A DNA stretch of 64,000 bases from Anaerolineales bacterium (GCA_020634615.1 JACKBI010000007.1:62001-126000); one strand, 5' to 3'. Positions 8,181-17,205 are shown, counted from the stretch's first letter. Program-made: numbers and translations. Notes: generated from the letters alone by a model not told the origin.

Positions 8181-8236
8181 CAACAGAAAAGAGGCCCGAG
8201 TGGTAACCTGTACCACTCGAGCCTCTTTATCTGTTG
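8181..8236. terminator. Strong bidirectional stem-loop
   Basis: AAAGAGGC...CGAGTGGTA (from 8188) pairs with TACCACTCG...GCCTCTTT (to 8228) around a five-base loop, and CAACAGA/TCTGTTG extends the stem outward. Both flanks are A/T-rich, so it can end transcripts from either side. It may mark the old end of a deleted gene. Confidence 0.75.
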
Positions 8237-8481
8237 CTGACTACGCTACCCAGCTCGATAGCAAGCAGAGCAGTTGAAGCATCGAGCTCGGCGCGGGTCG
8301 GGATGGCCGAAGGTGGTTTCGATCATAACGGCGTCACCTTGCATCCTCGGTCGTACGTGCAGTTAGAAGCGGAAGACTTTCCTGGCCGGCCGTCTCTTCA
8401 TCGCCCAGGAAGTGGCTAATGCCTTAGCAGTGTAAACCGAAACGGCGCGTCCAGAAGCGCGTCCAGAATGGCGGCCTCTGT
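8237..8481. other. Gap with no recognisable gene
   Basis: No open frame with protein character. It lies directly before the STAND regulator remnant and may be rearranged debris of the same lost gene. Confidence 0.3.
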
Positions 8482-9048
8482 TTGCGCTCGTGCGGTCACT
8501 TCAGCCGTATACCGGCGAGCCAGCCACTGCCGTCCGGCGAGGCGGGCATGGGCAAGACGCGTCTGGTTGAAGAGTTTCTTGGCTGGGCGGTGCTTCAGGG
8601 AGCTGATGTATTACGTGGCCGGGCCTTCGAAGCGGCCGGCCAACTGCCCTATCAGCCAATTGTGATGGCGTTGCGCGGGCGGCTGGAGCGCGAGAACGCA
8701 CCGGAAGATCTGCTGGCCGATGTCTGGCTGGCCGAGTTGTCCCGGCTGCTGCCCGAACTGCTGGAGCGCTATCCCGATCTTAGCGAGGCGCTGGTGTCGG
8801 TGGGCAACGACCAGCCGCTGGCCGCTGCTCGTTTGTTTGAAGCGGTTGGCGATGCGCGTGCCGCAGACATCCTGGTCTCTGCTCACCGCCGGATGCAGAA
8901 CCAGACGGCGACCATGGTTGATGAAGCCAGCCGTCAGGTCTTCTGGCACAACGGCCCGACCAATAGAGCTTTGTGGCGCGAAATTGCGAACGGAGAAGAC
9001 TGGCCCCCGGTAGCGTATGCGCTGGACGTACCAGCGCGGCAGGCTTGA
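8482..9048 (+). pseudogene. Remnant of a large STAND-type (LuxR/AfsR-like) ATPase regulator
   Basis: The open frame begins inside a P-loop: PSGEAGMGKTRLVEEFL, then GRAFEAAGQLPYQPIVMALR and WLAELSRLLPELLERYPDL, which is the AAA_16 ATPase core of large LuxR/SARP-type regulators. About 110 residues after the P-loop the sequence jumps (DQPLAAARLFEAVGDARA) to what looks like the extreme C-terminus of such a protein (ADILVSAHRRMQNQTATMV ... TNRALW). Several hundred residues of ATPase, TPR and output domains are therefore missing, as is the N-terminus. This is an internal deletion that kept the frame. Confidence 0.65.
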
Positions 9049-9050
9049 AC

Positions 9051-9088
9051 AAAAATAACACGCCTCTGGTGCCAGACCAGAGGCGTGT
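9051..9088 (-). terminator. Intrinsic terminator of the tRNA cluster
   Basis: A perfect 13-bp stem, ACACGCCTCTGGT with ACCAGAGGCGTGT (9058-9070 with 9076-9088), is followed on the minus strand by TATTTTT. It lies just after the last tRNA gene. Confidence 0.85.
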
Positions 9089-9094
9089 TTGCTG

Positions 9095-9168
9095 TATCCC
9101 AGACAGGACTCGAACCTGTGACCTCTTCCTCCGCAGGGAAGCGCTCTAATCCACTGAGCTACTGGGAC
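9095..9168 (-). tRNA. tRNA-Arg, anticodon GCG
   Basis: 74 bases with a full cloverleaf: acceptor GTCCCAG/CTGGGAT with a G-U first pair, D arm GCTC...GAGC, anticodon stem CTTCC/GGAAG with loop CTGCGGA, and T arm ACAGG-TTCGAGT-CCTGT. The anticodon is GCG, reading CGC and CGU. Most bacteria read these codons with an ACG tRNA edited to inosine. CCA is not encoded. Confidence 0.9.
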
Positions 9169-9173
9169 ATGAA

Positions 9174-9267
<94 letters not shown>

Positions 9268-9270
9268 GTA

Positions 9271-9358
9271 TTCGGTTATCAGTGACCGGTAATCGGTAAC
9301 CAGTTAACGGAAGCCAGCTATGCTGCACAGACTGTTTACCGCATACTGCTAACTGACC
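9271..9358. repeat. Family A repeat between tRNA genes
   Basis: Degenerate CAGTGACC/GGTAATCGG/GTAACCAGT units, then a looser inverted block containing GTTTACCG and CTAACTGACC. It fills the gap between the two tRNA-Ser genes. Confidence 0.6.
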
Positions 9359-9359
9359 A

Positions 9360-9449
<90 letters not shown>

Positions 9450-9539
9450 GGGGCGCGTTACCTGTCCCTCAAGACCCTTGCATTGTAGCATAGGGCGCGT
9501 TTTCAGTCAAAGCACCAACCCATGTGTGCGCGGCGCATT

Positions 9540-9636
9540 CCCACTCGTACTCGTACTGTTCCTCTTACCTGAAACAAGTTGGTGAGCGGAACGAGTACGA
9601 GTAGGAGTACGAGTACGAGCACGAGGACGAGAGCAA
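9540..9636. repeat. Family D fold-back: CGAGTA repeats and their inverse after serS
   Basis: CACTCGTACTCGTACTG on the left is matched by repeated GAGTACGAGTA/GAGCACGAGGACGAG units on the right (about 9596-9636), separated by about 35 bases. It ends directly at the serS stop codon. Confidence 0.7.
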
Positions 9637-10914
9637 CTACCGGATCACATCCACGCCGCCCATGTATGGGCGAAGCACTTCCGGTACGGTGACGCTGCCA
9701 TCTGGCTGTTGATAGGTCTCCAGAATTGCAATTACGACCCGCGGCAGAGCCAGCCCTGACCCGTTGAGCGTGTAGACATGGCGCGGCTTCGCGCCTTCTT
9801 CGGGGCGATAGCGGATGTTGGCACGACGCGCCTGGAAGTCGGTAAAGAGCGAGCATGAGCTGACCTCCAACCATTCCTGTACGCCTGGCGACCACAGTTC
9901 CAGGTCATATTTTGAGGCAGCCACGAAGCTCAGATCGCCGGTGCACATCTGCACCACCCGGTACGGAATGGCCAGCAGGCGGCAGATTTCCTCCGCGTCG
10001 GCCACCAGCGAGTCAAGCTCGGCCTCACCCTGTTCCGGCTCGACGAACTTCACCATCTCGACCTTGTCGAACTGATGGCCGCGCTTGATGCCGCGCACGT
10101 CACGTCCGGCCGACATGCGCTCGCGCCGGAAGCAAGGCGTGTAGGCTACGTGCTTGATCGGCAGGCTGCCGGCGGGCAGGATCTCGTCGCGGTACAGGTT
10201 GGTGACCGGCACCTCAGCCGTCGGGATCAGCCACAGGTCGTCCTCGATGTCACGGTACAGCGTTTCGGCGAATTTGGGCAGGCTGCCGGTGCCGAACAGG
10301 CACTGCTCGCGCACCACAAAAGGCACGTAGACCTCGTCGTAGCCCTGGCCGATGTGGACGTCCAGCATCCAGGTGATCAGCGCTCGTTGCAGGCGCGCGC
10401 CCAGCCCCTTCAACACGTAGAAGCGGCTGCCCGACAGCTTGACGCCGCGTTCAAAGTCGATAATGCCCAGCGCCTCGCCCAGCTCCCAGTGCGGCCGCGG
10501 TTCGAAATCGAAAGTGCGCGGCGTGCCTTCAGTGCGCACCACCACGTTTTCGCTGTCATCCTTGCCGACCGGTACGCTGGGCAGCGGCAGGTTGGGAATG
10601 CGGCTCATCGCGTCGAAAAGCTCCTCGTCGATAACGCGCAGGCGGTCGTCAAAGAGCTTGATCTGGTCGCCGACGCCGCTCATTTCCGCTTTCAGCGTTT
10701 CAGCTTCCTCGCGGTTACCTTCGCGCATGAGCTGGCCGATACGCTTGCTCTCCGTATTGCGGCGGGCCTTCAGATCCTCGACCTTCGTCAACAGATGGCG
10801 CCGCTCTTCGTCCAGCGCCAACACCCTGTCCACCGGCGCGTCGGCGTCCTGCAGCGCCGCCATCTGTTGCCTGACGAACTCAGGCTCTTCCCGAATCAGT
10901 TTGATGTCCAGCAT
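9637..10914 (-). CDS. serS: Seryl-tRNA synthetase
   Basis: 425 residues, normal for the family, from an ATG at 10914 with GGAGG nine bases upstream. It charges tRNA-Ser with serine in the cytoplasm. Residues about 1-110 form the antiparallel coiled-coil arm that grips the long variable arm of tRNA-Ser (LDIKLIREEPEFVRQQM onwards). The class II catalytic core carries the TAEVPVTNLYRDEIL block, motif 2 with CFRRERMSAGRDVRGIKRGH, and motif 3 near the end (LNGSGLALPRVVIAILE). A T-box leader precedes it, and two tRNA-Ser genes follow on the same strand. Confidence 0.97.
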   Translation of the reverse strand: MLDIKLIREEPEFVRQQMAALQDADAPVDRVLALDEERRHLLTKVEDLKARRNTESKRIGQLMREGNREEAETLKAEMSGVGDQIKLFDDRLRVIDEELFDAMSRIPNLPLPSVPVGKDDSENVVVRTEGTPRTFDFEPRPHWELGEALGIIDFERGVKLSGSRFYVLKGLGARLQRALITWMLDVHIGQGYDEVYVPFVVREQCLFGTGSLPKFAETLYRDIEDDLWLIPTAEVPVTNLYRDEILPAGSLPIKHVAYTPCFRRERMSAGRDVRGIKRGHQFDKVEMVKFVEPEQGEAELDSLVADAEEICRLLAIPYRVVQMCTGDLSFVAASKYDLELWSPGVQEWLEVSSCSLFTDFQARRANIRYRPEEGAKPRHVYTLNGSGLALPRVVIAILETYQQPDGSVTVPEVLRPYMGGVDVIR

Positions 10915-10943
10915 ATGTGCCTCCGCTGCCATATCATGCGAAT

Positions 10944-11215
10944 CAAAACGCCCCACTCATCTCCAGGACGAGGGGGCGCTCGTGGTGCCACCTGGGTTTG
11001 CCGCAGCGTCGCCGCAGCCTCAGCGGGTCTCGTGACCCTGGCTCGTTAACGGGAGCCGCTCGCCCGATCATACTTGGCACACAGATCGTGCCGTTCCGTC
11101 CGGGGACTCAGGAGTGGATTTCGTCCGCCGCCGCTGTTGCCTCGCACCAACCGGCAACTCTCTGGCAGCCGTCCGGCAGACTACTCGTCTCCGTCAACGT
11201 CGTGCGTTTTCAGTT
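10944..11215 (-). promoter_or_regulatory. T-box riboswitch (serine) controlling serS
   Basis: On the minus strand the leader contains the stem I landmarks AGAGAGTTGCCGG then TTGGTGCGAGGC. Next comes a specifier region with AAATCCACTCCTGAG, in which TCC (plus-strand 11116-11118) is a serine codon. It ends with the T-box core AGGTGGCACCACGAG (10979-10993). The TGGC bulge is complementary to GCCA, the 3' end of a tRNA with discriminator G, as tRNA-Ser has here. It closes with a terminator hairpin, CGCCCC.CTC/GAG.GGGGCG (10949-10979), and TTTT. Uncharged tRNA-Ser should stabilise the antiterminator and turn on serS. Confidence 0.9.
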
Positions 11216-11221
11216 GGCGGG

Positions 11222-11250
11222 ATTATAGCACGGCAGGAGGCGGAGGTCAA
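11222..11250 (-). promoter_or_regulatory. Promoter of the T-box-serS transcript
   Basis: Minus strand TTGACC (11245-11250) and TATAAT (11222-11227) with a 17-base spacer. Transcription should begin near 11215, giving a leader of about 300 bases. Confidence 0.85.
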
Positions 11251-11252
11251 AC

Positions 11253-11398
11253 GAAGGGAAAGGAAGGAAACAAGGGAAACAAGGGGAAACGAAGAAAACG
11301 AAGGAAAGGAAGGAAAGGAACCCCAGAGGGTTGCTTTCTGTGTTTCCGAAGACGCTCCGGTTTTTCCCTTCTTTCCCTCTTTTCCCTCCGTCCTTCTT
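11253..11398. repeat. Family C fold-back: GGAAA repeats and inverse after rodA
   Basis: Purine-rich GGAAAC/GGAAAGGAA units fill about 11253-11325. After about 30 bases a pyrimidine block with CCCTTCTTTCCCTCTTTTCCC (about 11366-11386) mirrors them. It ends directly at the rodA stop and lies just upstream of the serS promoter. Confidence 0.7.
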
Positions 11399-12490
11399 TC
11401 AGTCGAACTCGATCTTCCGGCTGCGCATCGCGACGCTCTCAGCCAGCCCGATGCCGATCATCAACGTCAGCAGCGACGAGCCGCCGTAGCTGATAAACGG
11501 CAGCGTGATCCCGGTCACCGGCAGGATGCCCAGGTTCATGCCGATGCTGACGATGCCCTGGAACATGATCATGGCCGTGATGCCGATTACCAGATAGCGT
11601 CCGAAGTTGTCGCGCGCCTGATCGGCGATGTTCAGCAGGCGCAGCAGCAGAATCGCCAGCAGAATGATCAGGATCACTGCGCCGACGAACCCCAGTTCCT
11701 CGGCGATGACACTGAAGATGAAGTCGGCGTAGCGGACGCGCAGGAAGTGGAGCTGGCTCTGGCTGCCTTGGGCGAATCCCTTGCCCAGCAGCCCGCCGTT
11801 GCCAATGCTGATCAGCGCCTGGGCGACGTTGAAGCTGGCATCGGGATCGCTGGCCGGGTCGAGAAAGGTCAGGATACGCGACTGCATATACTCCTGCAGA
11901 TTGTTCCAGACGATGGGCGCCATGAGTGCCGCGCTCACAACCGCCGCCGCGATGTAGGCCCAGGGCAGATCGGCGGCAAACAGCATCAGCGCGCCGACCA
12001 CGATGAACACCGTGGCAGTCCCCAGGTCAGGCTGGAGGTAGATCAGCGCCACCGGCAGACCGATCAGCACCAGCGCCAGCACAACCCACTGCGGCCGGTG
12101 CATCTGGTCGTGGTGAGCGCTCAAGAACTGCGCGAAGACCAGGATGAACAGCACCTTGGCAATCTCAGCTGGCTGCACCAGCACCACGCCGGCGTCAAAC
12201 CAGCCAGCCGTGCCGCCGCGCACCTGTCCCAGCAGCGCCACAGCCGCCAGACCTACCAGCATGAAAATCAGCATCGGCCACTGCAATGCGGTTAGCAGCC
12301 GGTAATCGAAAGCCGCCGCACCCATCAGCAGCAACAGCCCAATCAGGACATAGACCAACTGGCGGACCGGATAACTCTCATAGGTCGGCACATTGAGAGT
12401 CGCACTGTAGACCATGGCGATTCCGAAGAGCGCCAGAACCACCGTACACGCCAGCAATACAAAGTCAAAGCGGCGCAGATTAAAACGCAT
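11399..12490 (-). CDS. rodA: Rod-shape-determining peptidoglycan polymerase RodA (SEDS family)
   Basis: 363 residues with about ten membrane spans. SEDS proteins polymerise glycan strands from lipid II and work with a class B penicillin-binding protein, here the gene just upstream, whose stop codon overlaps this start. SEDS signatures seen are YLQPDLGTATVFIVVGALML, DPDASFNVAQALISIGNGG, and LPFISYGGSSLL near the end. It is last in the mreB-mreC-mreD-mrdA-rodA operon, which fits lateral wall synthesis (RodA) rather than division (FtsW). It closes next to a GGAAA fold-back repeat. Confidence 0.95.
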   Translation of the reverse strand: MRFNLRRFDFVLLACTVVLALFGIAMVYSATLNVPTYESYPVRQLVYVLIGLLLLMGAAAFDYRLLTALQWPMLIFMLVGLAAVALLGQVRGGTAGWFDAGVVLVQPAEIAKVLFILVFAQFLSAHHDQMHRPQWVVLALVLIGLPVALIYLQPDLGTATVFIVVGALMLFAADLPWAYIAAAVVSAALMAPIVWNNLQEYMQSRILTFLDPASDPDASFNVAQALISIGNGGLLGKGFAQGSQSQLHFLRVRYADFIFSVIAEELGFVGAVILIILLAILLLRLLNIADQARDNFGRYLVIGITAMIMFQGIVSIGMNLGILPVTGITLPFISYGGSSLLTLMIGIGLAESVAMRSRKIEFD

Positions 12491-14667
12491 TATCCGCCTT
12501 CCCCCTGGGCAGGAGTAGTGGCGTCAGCCGGTGCAGGTGCCGTCACGGTCTCAACTGGCAGCGCAGGTTGATCCGCGCCCGGCTCAGCTGGCCCTGCGGG
12601 TTGATCCGCAGCCGGCTCGCCATCAACCGGATCGGCAGGCTGTGGCGGGTTCTTCAGTGCAAAATAGCCGCGCAGGATGTCCTGGGCAACCGGCAGTGCG
12701 GTCGCCGATCCCTCGCCGCCATTGTATACGAAGACTACCACGGCGATCTCCGGGTCTTCGAAGGGCGCGTAGGCTGTGATCCAGGCATGGGTTGGCAGGC
12801 GGTTGTTGGGCAACAGCTCGATATTCGGATCGAAAAACTCCGCCGTGCCAGTCTTGGCCGCGACGCTGACGCCTGGTACGGTAAGCGCCTTGGCGGTGCC
12901 GTTGGGATAGTTGACCGCGCCCCACATGCCGTCCTGCACCACCGCCACATAGTCGGGATCGACCGGCAGATCGCGGATCAATTCCGGCTTGAAATCGTCC
13001 ACAACCTTGCCGTCAACATCCACGATCTGGCGCACGATCTGCGGTTTGTACAAGTGGCCGCCGTTGGCAATGGCTGCGGTCGCGTTGAGAACCTGGAGCG
13101 GCGTCGCCAGCATGGCGCCCTGGCCAATGGCCATGTTGTAGGTGTCACCGGCTGCCCAGGTCTCGGCGTAGGTCAGACGCTTCCAGCGCGGCGTCGGCAC
13201 CAGTCCCGGATTCTCGCCCGGCAGGTCGATCCCGGTTACGTCGCCAAAACCGAACTGTTCCGCGTACTCGTCCATCTTGTCGATGCCGACCCCTTCGAAC
13301 GTCTTGCGATAGCCGCCTGCCACTTGATACATGAACACGTCGCACGAAACGGCCAGCGCTTCGCGCACGTTGACCTGGTAGTGACCGGTGCCGTAGGCGT
13401 GTATCCAGCAATAAAACGGCTGGGCATAGCGCGGATCGTCGGGGAAGAAGCGATTATCGACGTAGATCATGCCATCGACCCGCCCATCAAAGCTGTCGCC
13501 CAGCCGGGTGCGTTCGTCGATGACACCTTCCTGGAGCGCCGCCGAAGCTGTCACAATCTTGAAGGTCGAGCCAGGTGGATAAAGGGCGCTGATGGCGTGG
13601 TTCAGCAGCGGCCGCTGCTCGTCGTTGATCAGCTCATTGTACTCGTCGGCGGTAATGCCATCGGCAAAGAGATTGTTGTCGTAGGTCGGCAGGCTTACCA
13701 TACCCAGGATCTCGCCGGTGTGCGGATCCATCGCGATGGCGACACCGGTGTTAGCTTTGGCCTGGGTGAGGCCCTTTTTGAGCGCCTCTTCCATCAATGC
13801 CTGCAAGCGCGCGTCCAGCGTCAGCACCAGGTTATCTCCTGGCTCGCTGGGGAAGATGTCGCCGACGGTGCGAACCTCACGGCCATTGACATCGACTTCG
13901 ATGTTGCGGCTGCCGTTCTGTCCCTTGAGCGCCTTTTCGAAGGTCAACTCGACGCCCGACAGGCCTACCTGATCGTCTGCGCGGTAGCCTTCAGCCTCGT
14001 AATCGTCGACATACTCCTGCGGAATCGGCCCCATGAACCCCAATACCTGCGAGGTCAGCGTGCCGCTCAGATACTCGCGCACCGGTTCGATCACCAACTC
14101 GACGCCGGGCAATTCGTAGGAGGCTTCAGCGATCGCGAACGCTGTCTCCTCGCTGACCGGCCCGGCGAAGACGACCGGACGGTAGGCCCCGCCCTGCAGG
14201 CCGGCGTTGACTTCTTCCATGGCCTGATCGACGGTCATCCGCTCGCGGAACTGGGGCGGCGGGCTGCTGCCCAGTTTTGGCGGGCCCGCCGTTGTCTCCT
14301 CCGTCTCATCGTCGGCAGCATGGACCGGCAAGTCACTTTCGCTGAGCTTGATCAGACCTTCCAGGCGTTTCAGCACGGCTTCAGCCTCCGCCTCGTCATC
14401 CGGCAGCGTGCCGGGGATGATGGCGATGTTGAAGCTGGGCCGGTTGCGCACCAATATATGGCCGTTGCGGTCGTAAATCACGCCGCGCTGACCGGTGGTT
14501 TCCACCAGCCGGAAACGGTTTTCGTTTGCGCGCAAGCGGAAGCCCTCGCCCTGGAGAAACTGAAGCTTCCAGAGTTGGGCCACCATGATGACAGCCACTG
14601 TCACGACCAGTACGCGCAGCAGCATGATTCGCAGGGAAGGGGGTAAGGGGCGACTAATCACAGACAT
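12490..14667 (-). CDS. mrdA: Penicillin-binding protein 2 (transpeptidase)
   Basis: 725 residues from the ATG at 14667, supported by GGAG and a one-base overlap with the mreD stop (TAATG). It crosslinks peptidoglycan as the partner of RodA. One N-terminal membrane anchor (residues about 8-32) is followed by the PBP dimerisation domain (about 50-250) and the transpeptidase domain. The active-site serine is S367 in PPGSTFKIV, followed by an SCD (SxN-like) motif in the AVSCDVFMYQ block and KTGTAEF. The C-terminal 50 residues are a Pro/Ala/Asp-rich tail on the outside of the cell. Confidence 0.95.
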   Translation of the reverse strand: MSVISRPLPPSLRIMLLRVLVVTVAVIMVAQLWKLQFLQGEGFRLRANENRFRLVETTGQRGVIYDRNGHILVRNRPSFNIAIIPGTLPDDEAEAEAVLKRLEGLIKLSESDLPVHAADDETEETTAGPPKLGSSPPPQFRERMTVDQAMEEVNAGLQGGAYRPVVFAGPVSEETAFAIAEASYELPGVELVIEPVREYLSGTLTSQVLGFMGPIPQEYVDDYEAEGYRADDQVGLSGVELTFEKALKGQNGSRNIEVDVNGREVRTVGDIFPSEPGDNLVLTLDARLQALMEEALKKGLTQAKANTGVAIAMDPHTGEILGMVSLPTYDNNLFADGITADEYNELINDEQRPLLNHAISALYPPGSTFKIVTASAALQEGVIDERTRLGDSFDGRVDGMIYVDNRFFPDDPRYAQPFYCWIHAYGTGHYQVNVREALAVSCDVFMYQVAGGYRKTFEGVGIDKMDEYAEQFGFGDVTGIDLPGENPGLVPTPRWKRLTYAETWAAGDTYNMAIGQGAMLATPLQVLNATAAIANGGHLYKPQIVRQIVDVDGKVVDDFKPELIRDLPVDPDYVAVVQDGMWGAVNYPNGTAKALTVPGVSVAAKTGTAEFFDPNIELLPNNRLPTHAWITAYAPFEDPEIAVVVFVYNGGEGSATALPVAQDILRGYFALKNPPQPADPVDGEPAADQPAGPAEPGADQPALPVETVTAPAPADATTPAQGEGG

Positions 14668-15170
14668 TACTCCACAGGCAGGCGCTCTCGTCCAGTAATA
14701 CGGCTCACCCAACTCAATAGCGGGAAAACAAGCAACATCAGCGCCATGTTATACAGTATTTCAGGCAACACCAGCCGGGTCAACGTATCGGGCAGCGAAA
14801 CGGGGCGCTGGCCCAGCCAAAGCAGCGCCACGAAGATCAAATCCTGCGCCACCGTAGCCACTGCTACCATGACCAGCGCCAGAATCCAGTGGCTGCGGTA
14901 GATTGTACCACTGCCGAAGCCTGCGATGCCAGCGGCCGCCAGCAGGCCCAGTGTGTACGCACCAAACGGCCCACTGGATAATAAATCCAGCCATAGCCCG
15001 GCGATCAAGGCCCAGATCATCGCGCTGCGTGCGCCACGCAGCACGCCCCAGGCAACCACAATGACCAGCATCGGGTCGGGCGGCACGGGGGAGATGCCAA
15101 GGGCCGGGATCAGCGACACCTGCACCAGCGCCACCAGACCAAGGGCCAGGAAAAGCAGGTAAGGAGCCAA
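14667..15170 (-). CDS. mreD: Rod shape-determining protein MreD
   Basis: 167 residues, almost entirely hydrophobic with five to six membrane spans. DPMLVIVVAWGVLRG and LWLDLLSSGPFGAYTLGLL match the conserved MreD segments. It is a core component of the elongasome and has no known enzymatic activity. It lies nine bases after mreC and overlaps mrdA by one base, which suggests translational coupling. Confidence 0.92.
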   Translation of the reverse strand: MAPYLLFLALGLVALVQVSLIPALGISPVPPDPMLVIVVAWGVLRGARSAMIWALIAGLWLDLLSSGPFGAYTLGLLAAAGIAGFGSGTIYRSHWILALVMVAVATVAQDLIFVALLWLGQRPVSLPDTLTRLVLPEILYNMALMLLVFPLLSWVSRITGRERLPVE

Positions 15171-15179
15171 GTTGCCGGC

Positions 15180-16034
15180 CTATTCCACCGGGATCCGCAG
15201 CTCGTTCAGCGGCGTGAAGTTGGTGATGACGAGCACGGTCTCCAGCGTATCAAAGTCCACGGTTGTACGCACCACGCCACGTTGAAACATCTCGACGTCG
15301 TTCTGCAACACGTCGGTTATCTGGCCAACCGGGATACCGGCCGGGAAGTTGCCGCCCTCACCAGAGGTCACCACGATGTCGCCGGCGGTAATTCTCTGGT
15401 CTTGCGGCAAATAATCCATGATGGGTGACTGGCCGGCCCGACCGCGCAGAATGCCGCGCACGCGCGCGTTTTGCAGCATGGTGTTGACGCTGCTGTTGCT
15501 GTCGGTGATCAACAACACCCGCGAGGCGTTGGTGTATACATCGGTGACGCGACCCACCAGCCCGCGCTCGGTAACTACCGGCATGCCGCTTTTCATCCCG
15601 TGCGCGCTGCCGAGGTCGATGACGATGGACTGGATTGCGCTGTTTGGTTCGCTGCCGACGATCCGTCCAACGACCTGCGTGCCGCGGTAGTTGAAGGTCG
15701 AATTCGAGCGGGCGAATTGCAGCAGGCCGCGCAGTCGCGAGTTTTCGCTCTCCACCTCGTTCAGACGCAGGTTGTCAACGGTCAACTGGGCGACGATCTG
15801 CTCCAGCTCCAGATTGCGCTCGCGCAGAGTCGCCAGATCACCCACGCTGCCGGTGGCCTCGCGCACGCTGTTGCCGATAGTGCGCAAGGCTTCCTGGGCA
15901 GGCAGCGTAAACCGTGTCACCAGACCGCGCGGTCCATCGGCAAAGCGCGAACTGATCAGAACGACCGCGATAGCCACTACGGCGACTACAGCGAGCCATA
16001 CCCAGCGGCGTTGCGAACGTCTTTGGCTGACCAT
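15180..16034 (-). CDS. mreC: Cell shape protein MreC
   Basis: 284 residues: a short basic N-terminus (QRRSQRRW), one membrane span (about 11-30), a coiled coil (about 60-105, LRERNLELEQIVAQLTVDNL) and the two beta-barrel MreC core domains with GSEPNSAIQSIVIDLGSAHG, MPVVTERGLVGRVTDV and VVTSGEGGNFPAGIPVGQI. It links MreB and MreD to the extracellular PBP2. It lies ten bases after mreB. Confidence 0.95.
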   Translation of the reverse strand: MVSQRRSQRRWVWLAVVAVVAIAVVLISSRFADGPRGLVTRFTLPAQEALRTIGNSVREATGSVGDLATLRERNLELEQIVAQLTVDNLRLNEVESENSRLRGLLQFARSNSTFNYRGTQVVGRIVGSEPNSAIQSIVIDLGSAHGMKSGMPVVTERGLVGRVTDVYTNASRVLLITDSNSSVNTMLQNARVRGILRGRAGQSPIMDYLPQDQRITAGDIVVTSGEGGNFPAGIPVGQITDVLQNDVEMFQRGVVRTTVDFDTLETVLVITNFTPLNELRIPVE

Positions 16035-16043
16035 GATTGCAGG

Positions 16044-17105
16044 CTAGTGGATTGTGCTGCCTCGTTGCATCGACGCGAGCACTTTGCGCAGCGTGGGCAG
16101 TTCTTCGAGGATTTTCTCAGCGCCGCGGGCCACGCTGGTCAGAGGATCGTCGGCAACACGCACAGTCATGCGCGTCTCGGCGGAGAGACGCGTGTCCAGG
16201 CCGCGCAGCAGCGCGCCGCCGCCGGCCAAATAGACGCCGCCTTGCATCAGATCGGCAATCAGTTCGGGCGGGGTTTCATCCACGGCGTCGCGCACGGTTT
16301 CAACGATGACGTTGACCGAGGGCGACAATGCTTCGCGCAGCTCGACGCTGGAAACATCGATTGCCTCAGGCAGGCCGGTGATCAGGTTGCGCCCGCGCAG
16401 CGTCACCGTCATCTCCTGCTCCAGCGGGTAGGCGGACCCGGCCGAGATCTTTGCCTCCTCCGCCATGCGCTCGCCGATCAACAGATTGTATTTCTGGCGC
16501 GCGTACTGGATGATGTCTTCGTCCATTTCGTCGCCGGCGACCCGGATCGAGCGCGCGACCACAATGCCGCCCAGCGCGATGACAGCCACTTCCGTAGTGC
16601 CGCCGCCGATGTCGACGATCATGCTGCCTCTGGCGTCGGTGACAATCAGGCCGGCGCCGATAGCCGCGGCCATTGGTTCTTCGACGAGGTACGCCTCGCG
16701 CGCGCCAGCGCTGACGGCCGCGTCATGCACCGCGCGCTTCTCAACCTCGGTGACGCCGCTGGGAATGCCCACCACCACCCGCGGGCGCGGGATGCTGAAC
16801 ACCATGCGCTCATGTACCTTGCGGATGAAGTAGTGCAGCATCTGCTCGGTGATGTCGAAGTCCGAGATCACGCCGTCGCGCAGCGGCCGGATAGCCACGA
16901 TGTTGGCGGGCGTTCGGCCAACCATTTCCTTGGCTTCCGAGCCGATAGCCAATACTTTTTTAGTTTTCTTATCAATCGCGACTACAGATGGCTCGTTGAT
17001 GACGATGCCTTTGCCGCGCACATTTACCAGGGTATTGGCCGTTCCCAGGTCGATGCCGATATCCAGTGAGAAGAGGCCGAGTAGCCAGTCAAGCGGTCGG
17101 AACAC
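16044..17105 (-). CDS. mreB: Actin-like cytoskeletal protein MreB
   Basis: 353 residues starting with GTG at 17105 (VFRPLDWLLG); an AGGTAGGA site lies about ten bases upstream. It forms membrane-bound filaments that direct lateral wall synthesis. Actin-fold ATP-binding motifs are visible: phosphate 1 IGIDLGTANTLV, phosphate 2 MIVDIGGGTTEVAV and the adenosine motif VYLAGGGALLRGLD. It is the first gene of the shape operon and has a promoter about 90 bases upstream. Confidence 0.97.
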   Translation of the reverse strand: MFRPLDWLLGLFSLDIGIDLGTANTLVNVRGKGIVINEPSVVAIDKKTKKVLAIGSEAKEMVGRTPANIVAIRPLRDGVISDFDITEQMLHYFIRKVHERMVFSIPRPRVVVGIPSGVTEVEKRAVHDAAVSAGAREAYLVEEPMAAAIGAGLIVTDARGSMIVDIGGGTTEVAVIALGGIVVARSIRVAGDEMDEDIIQYARQKYNLLIGERMAEEAKISAGSAYPLEQEMTVTLRGRNLITGLPEAIDVSSVELREALSPSVNVIVETVRDAVDETPPELIADLMQGGVYLAGGGALLRGLDTRLSAETRMTVRVADDPLTSVARGAEKILEELPTLRKVLASMQRGSTIH

Positions 17106-17196
17106 GCTGTCTGAGTCCTACCTTTGCTTAAAAAGTAAACAAGTCAGGTTGATTGGCCTGACCTGTGGATTGTGAAACGTATGCACAACTTGAGGC

Positions 17197-17205
17197 ATTA
17201 TACCA
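17197..17205 (-). promoter_or_regulatory. Extended -10 promoter of the mreB operon
   Basis: Minus strand TGG followed by TATAAT (17197-17202) makes an extended -10 element. No good -35 is seen at 17 bases. Transcription would begin near 17190 and leave about 85 bases of leader. Confidence 0.6.

Noticed and set aside
11114..12295. Plus-strand open frame of 393 codons opposite rodA and the T-box leader
   Set aside because: Its N-terminal part is coded by the T-box leader and the GGAAA repeat, and the rest is antisense to rodA.
12568..14646. Plus-strand open frame of 692 codons opposite mrdA
   Set aside because: It is the mirror of the well-supported PBP2 gene, has no ribosome binding site or domain, and arises from high-GC codon use.
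15471..17069. Plus-strand open frame of 532 codons opposite mreB and mreC
   Set aside because: Shadow of two clearly recognised genes; composition rich in Ala/Asp/His/Gln as expected for antisense reading.
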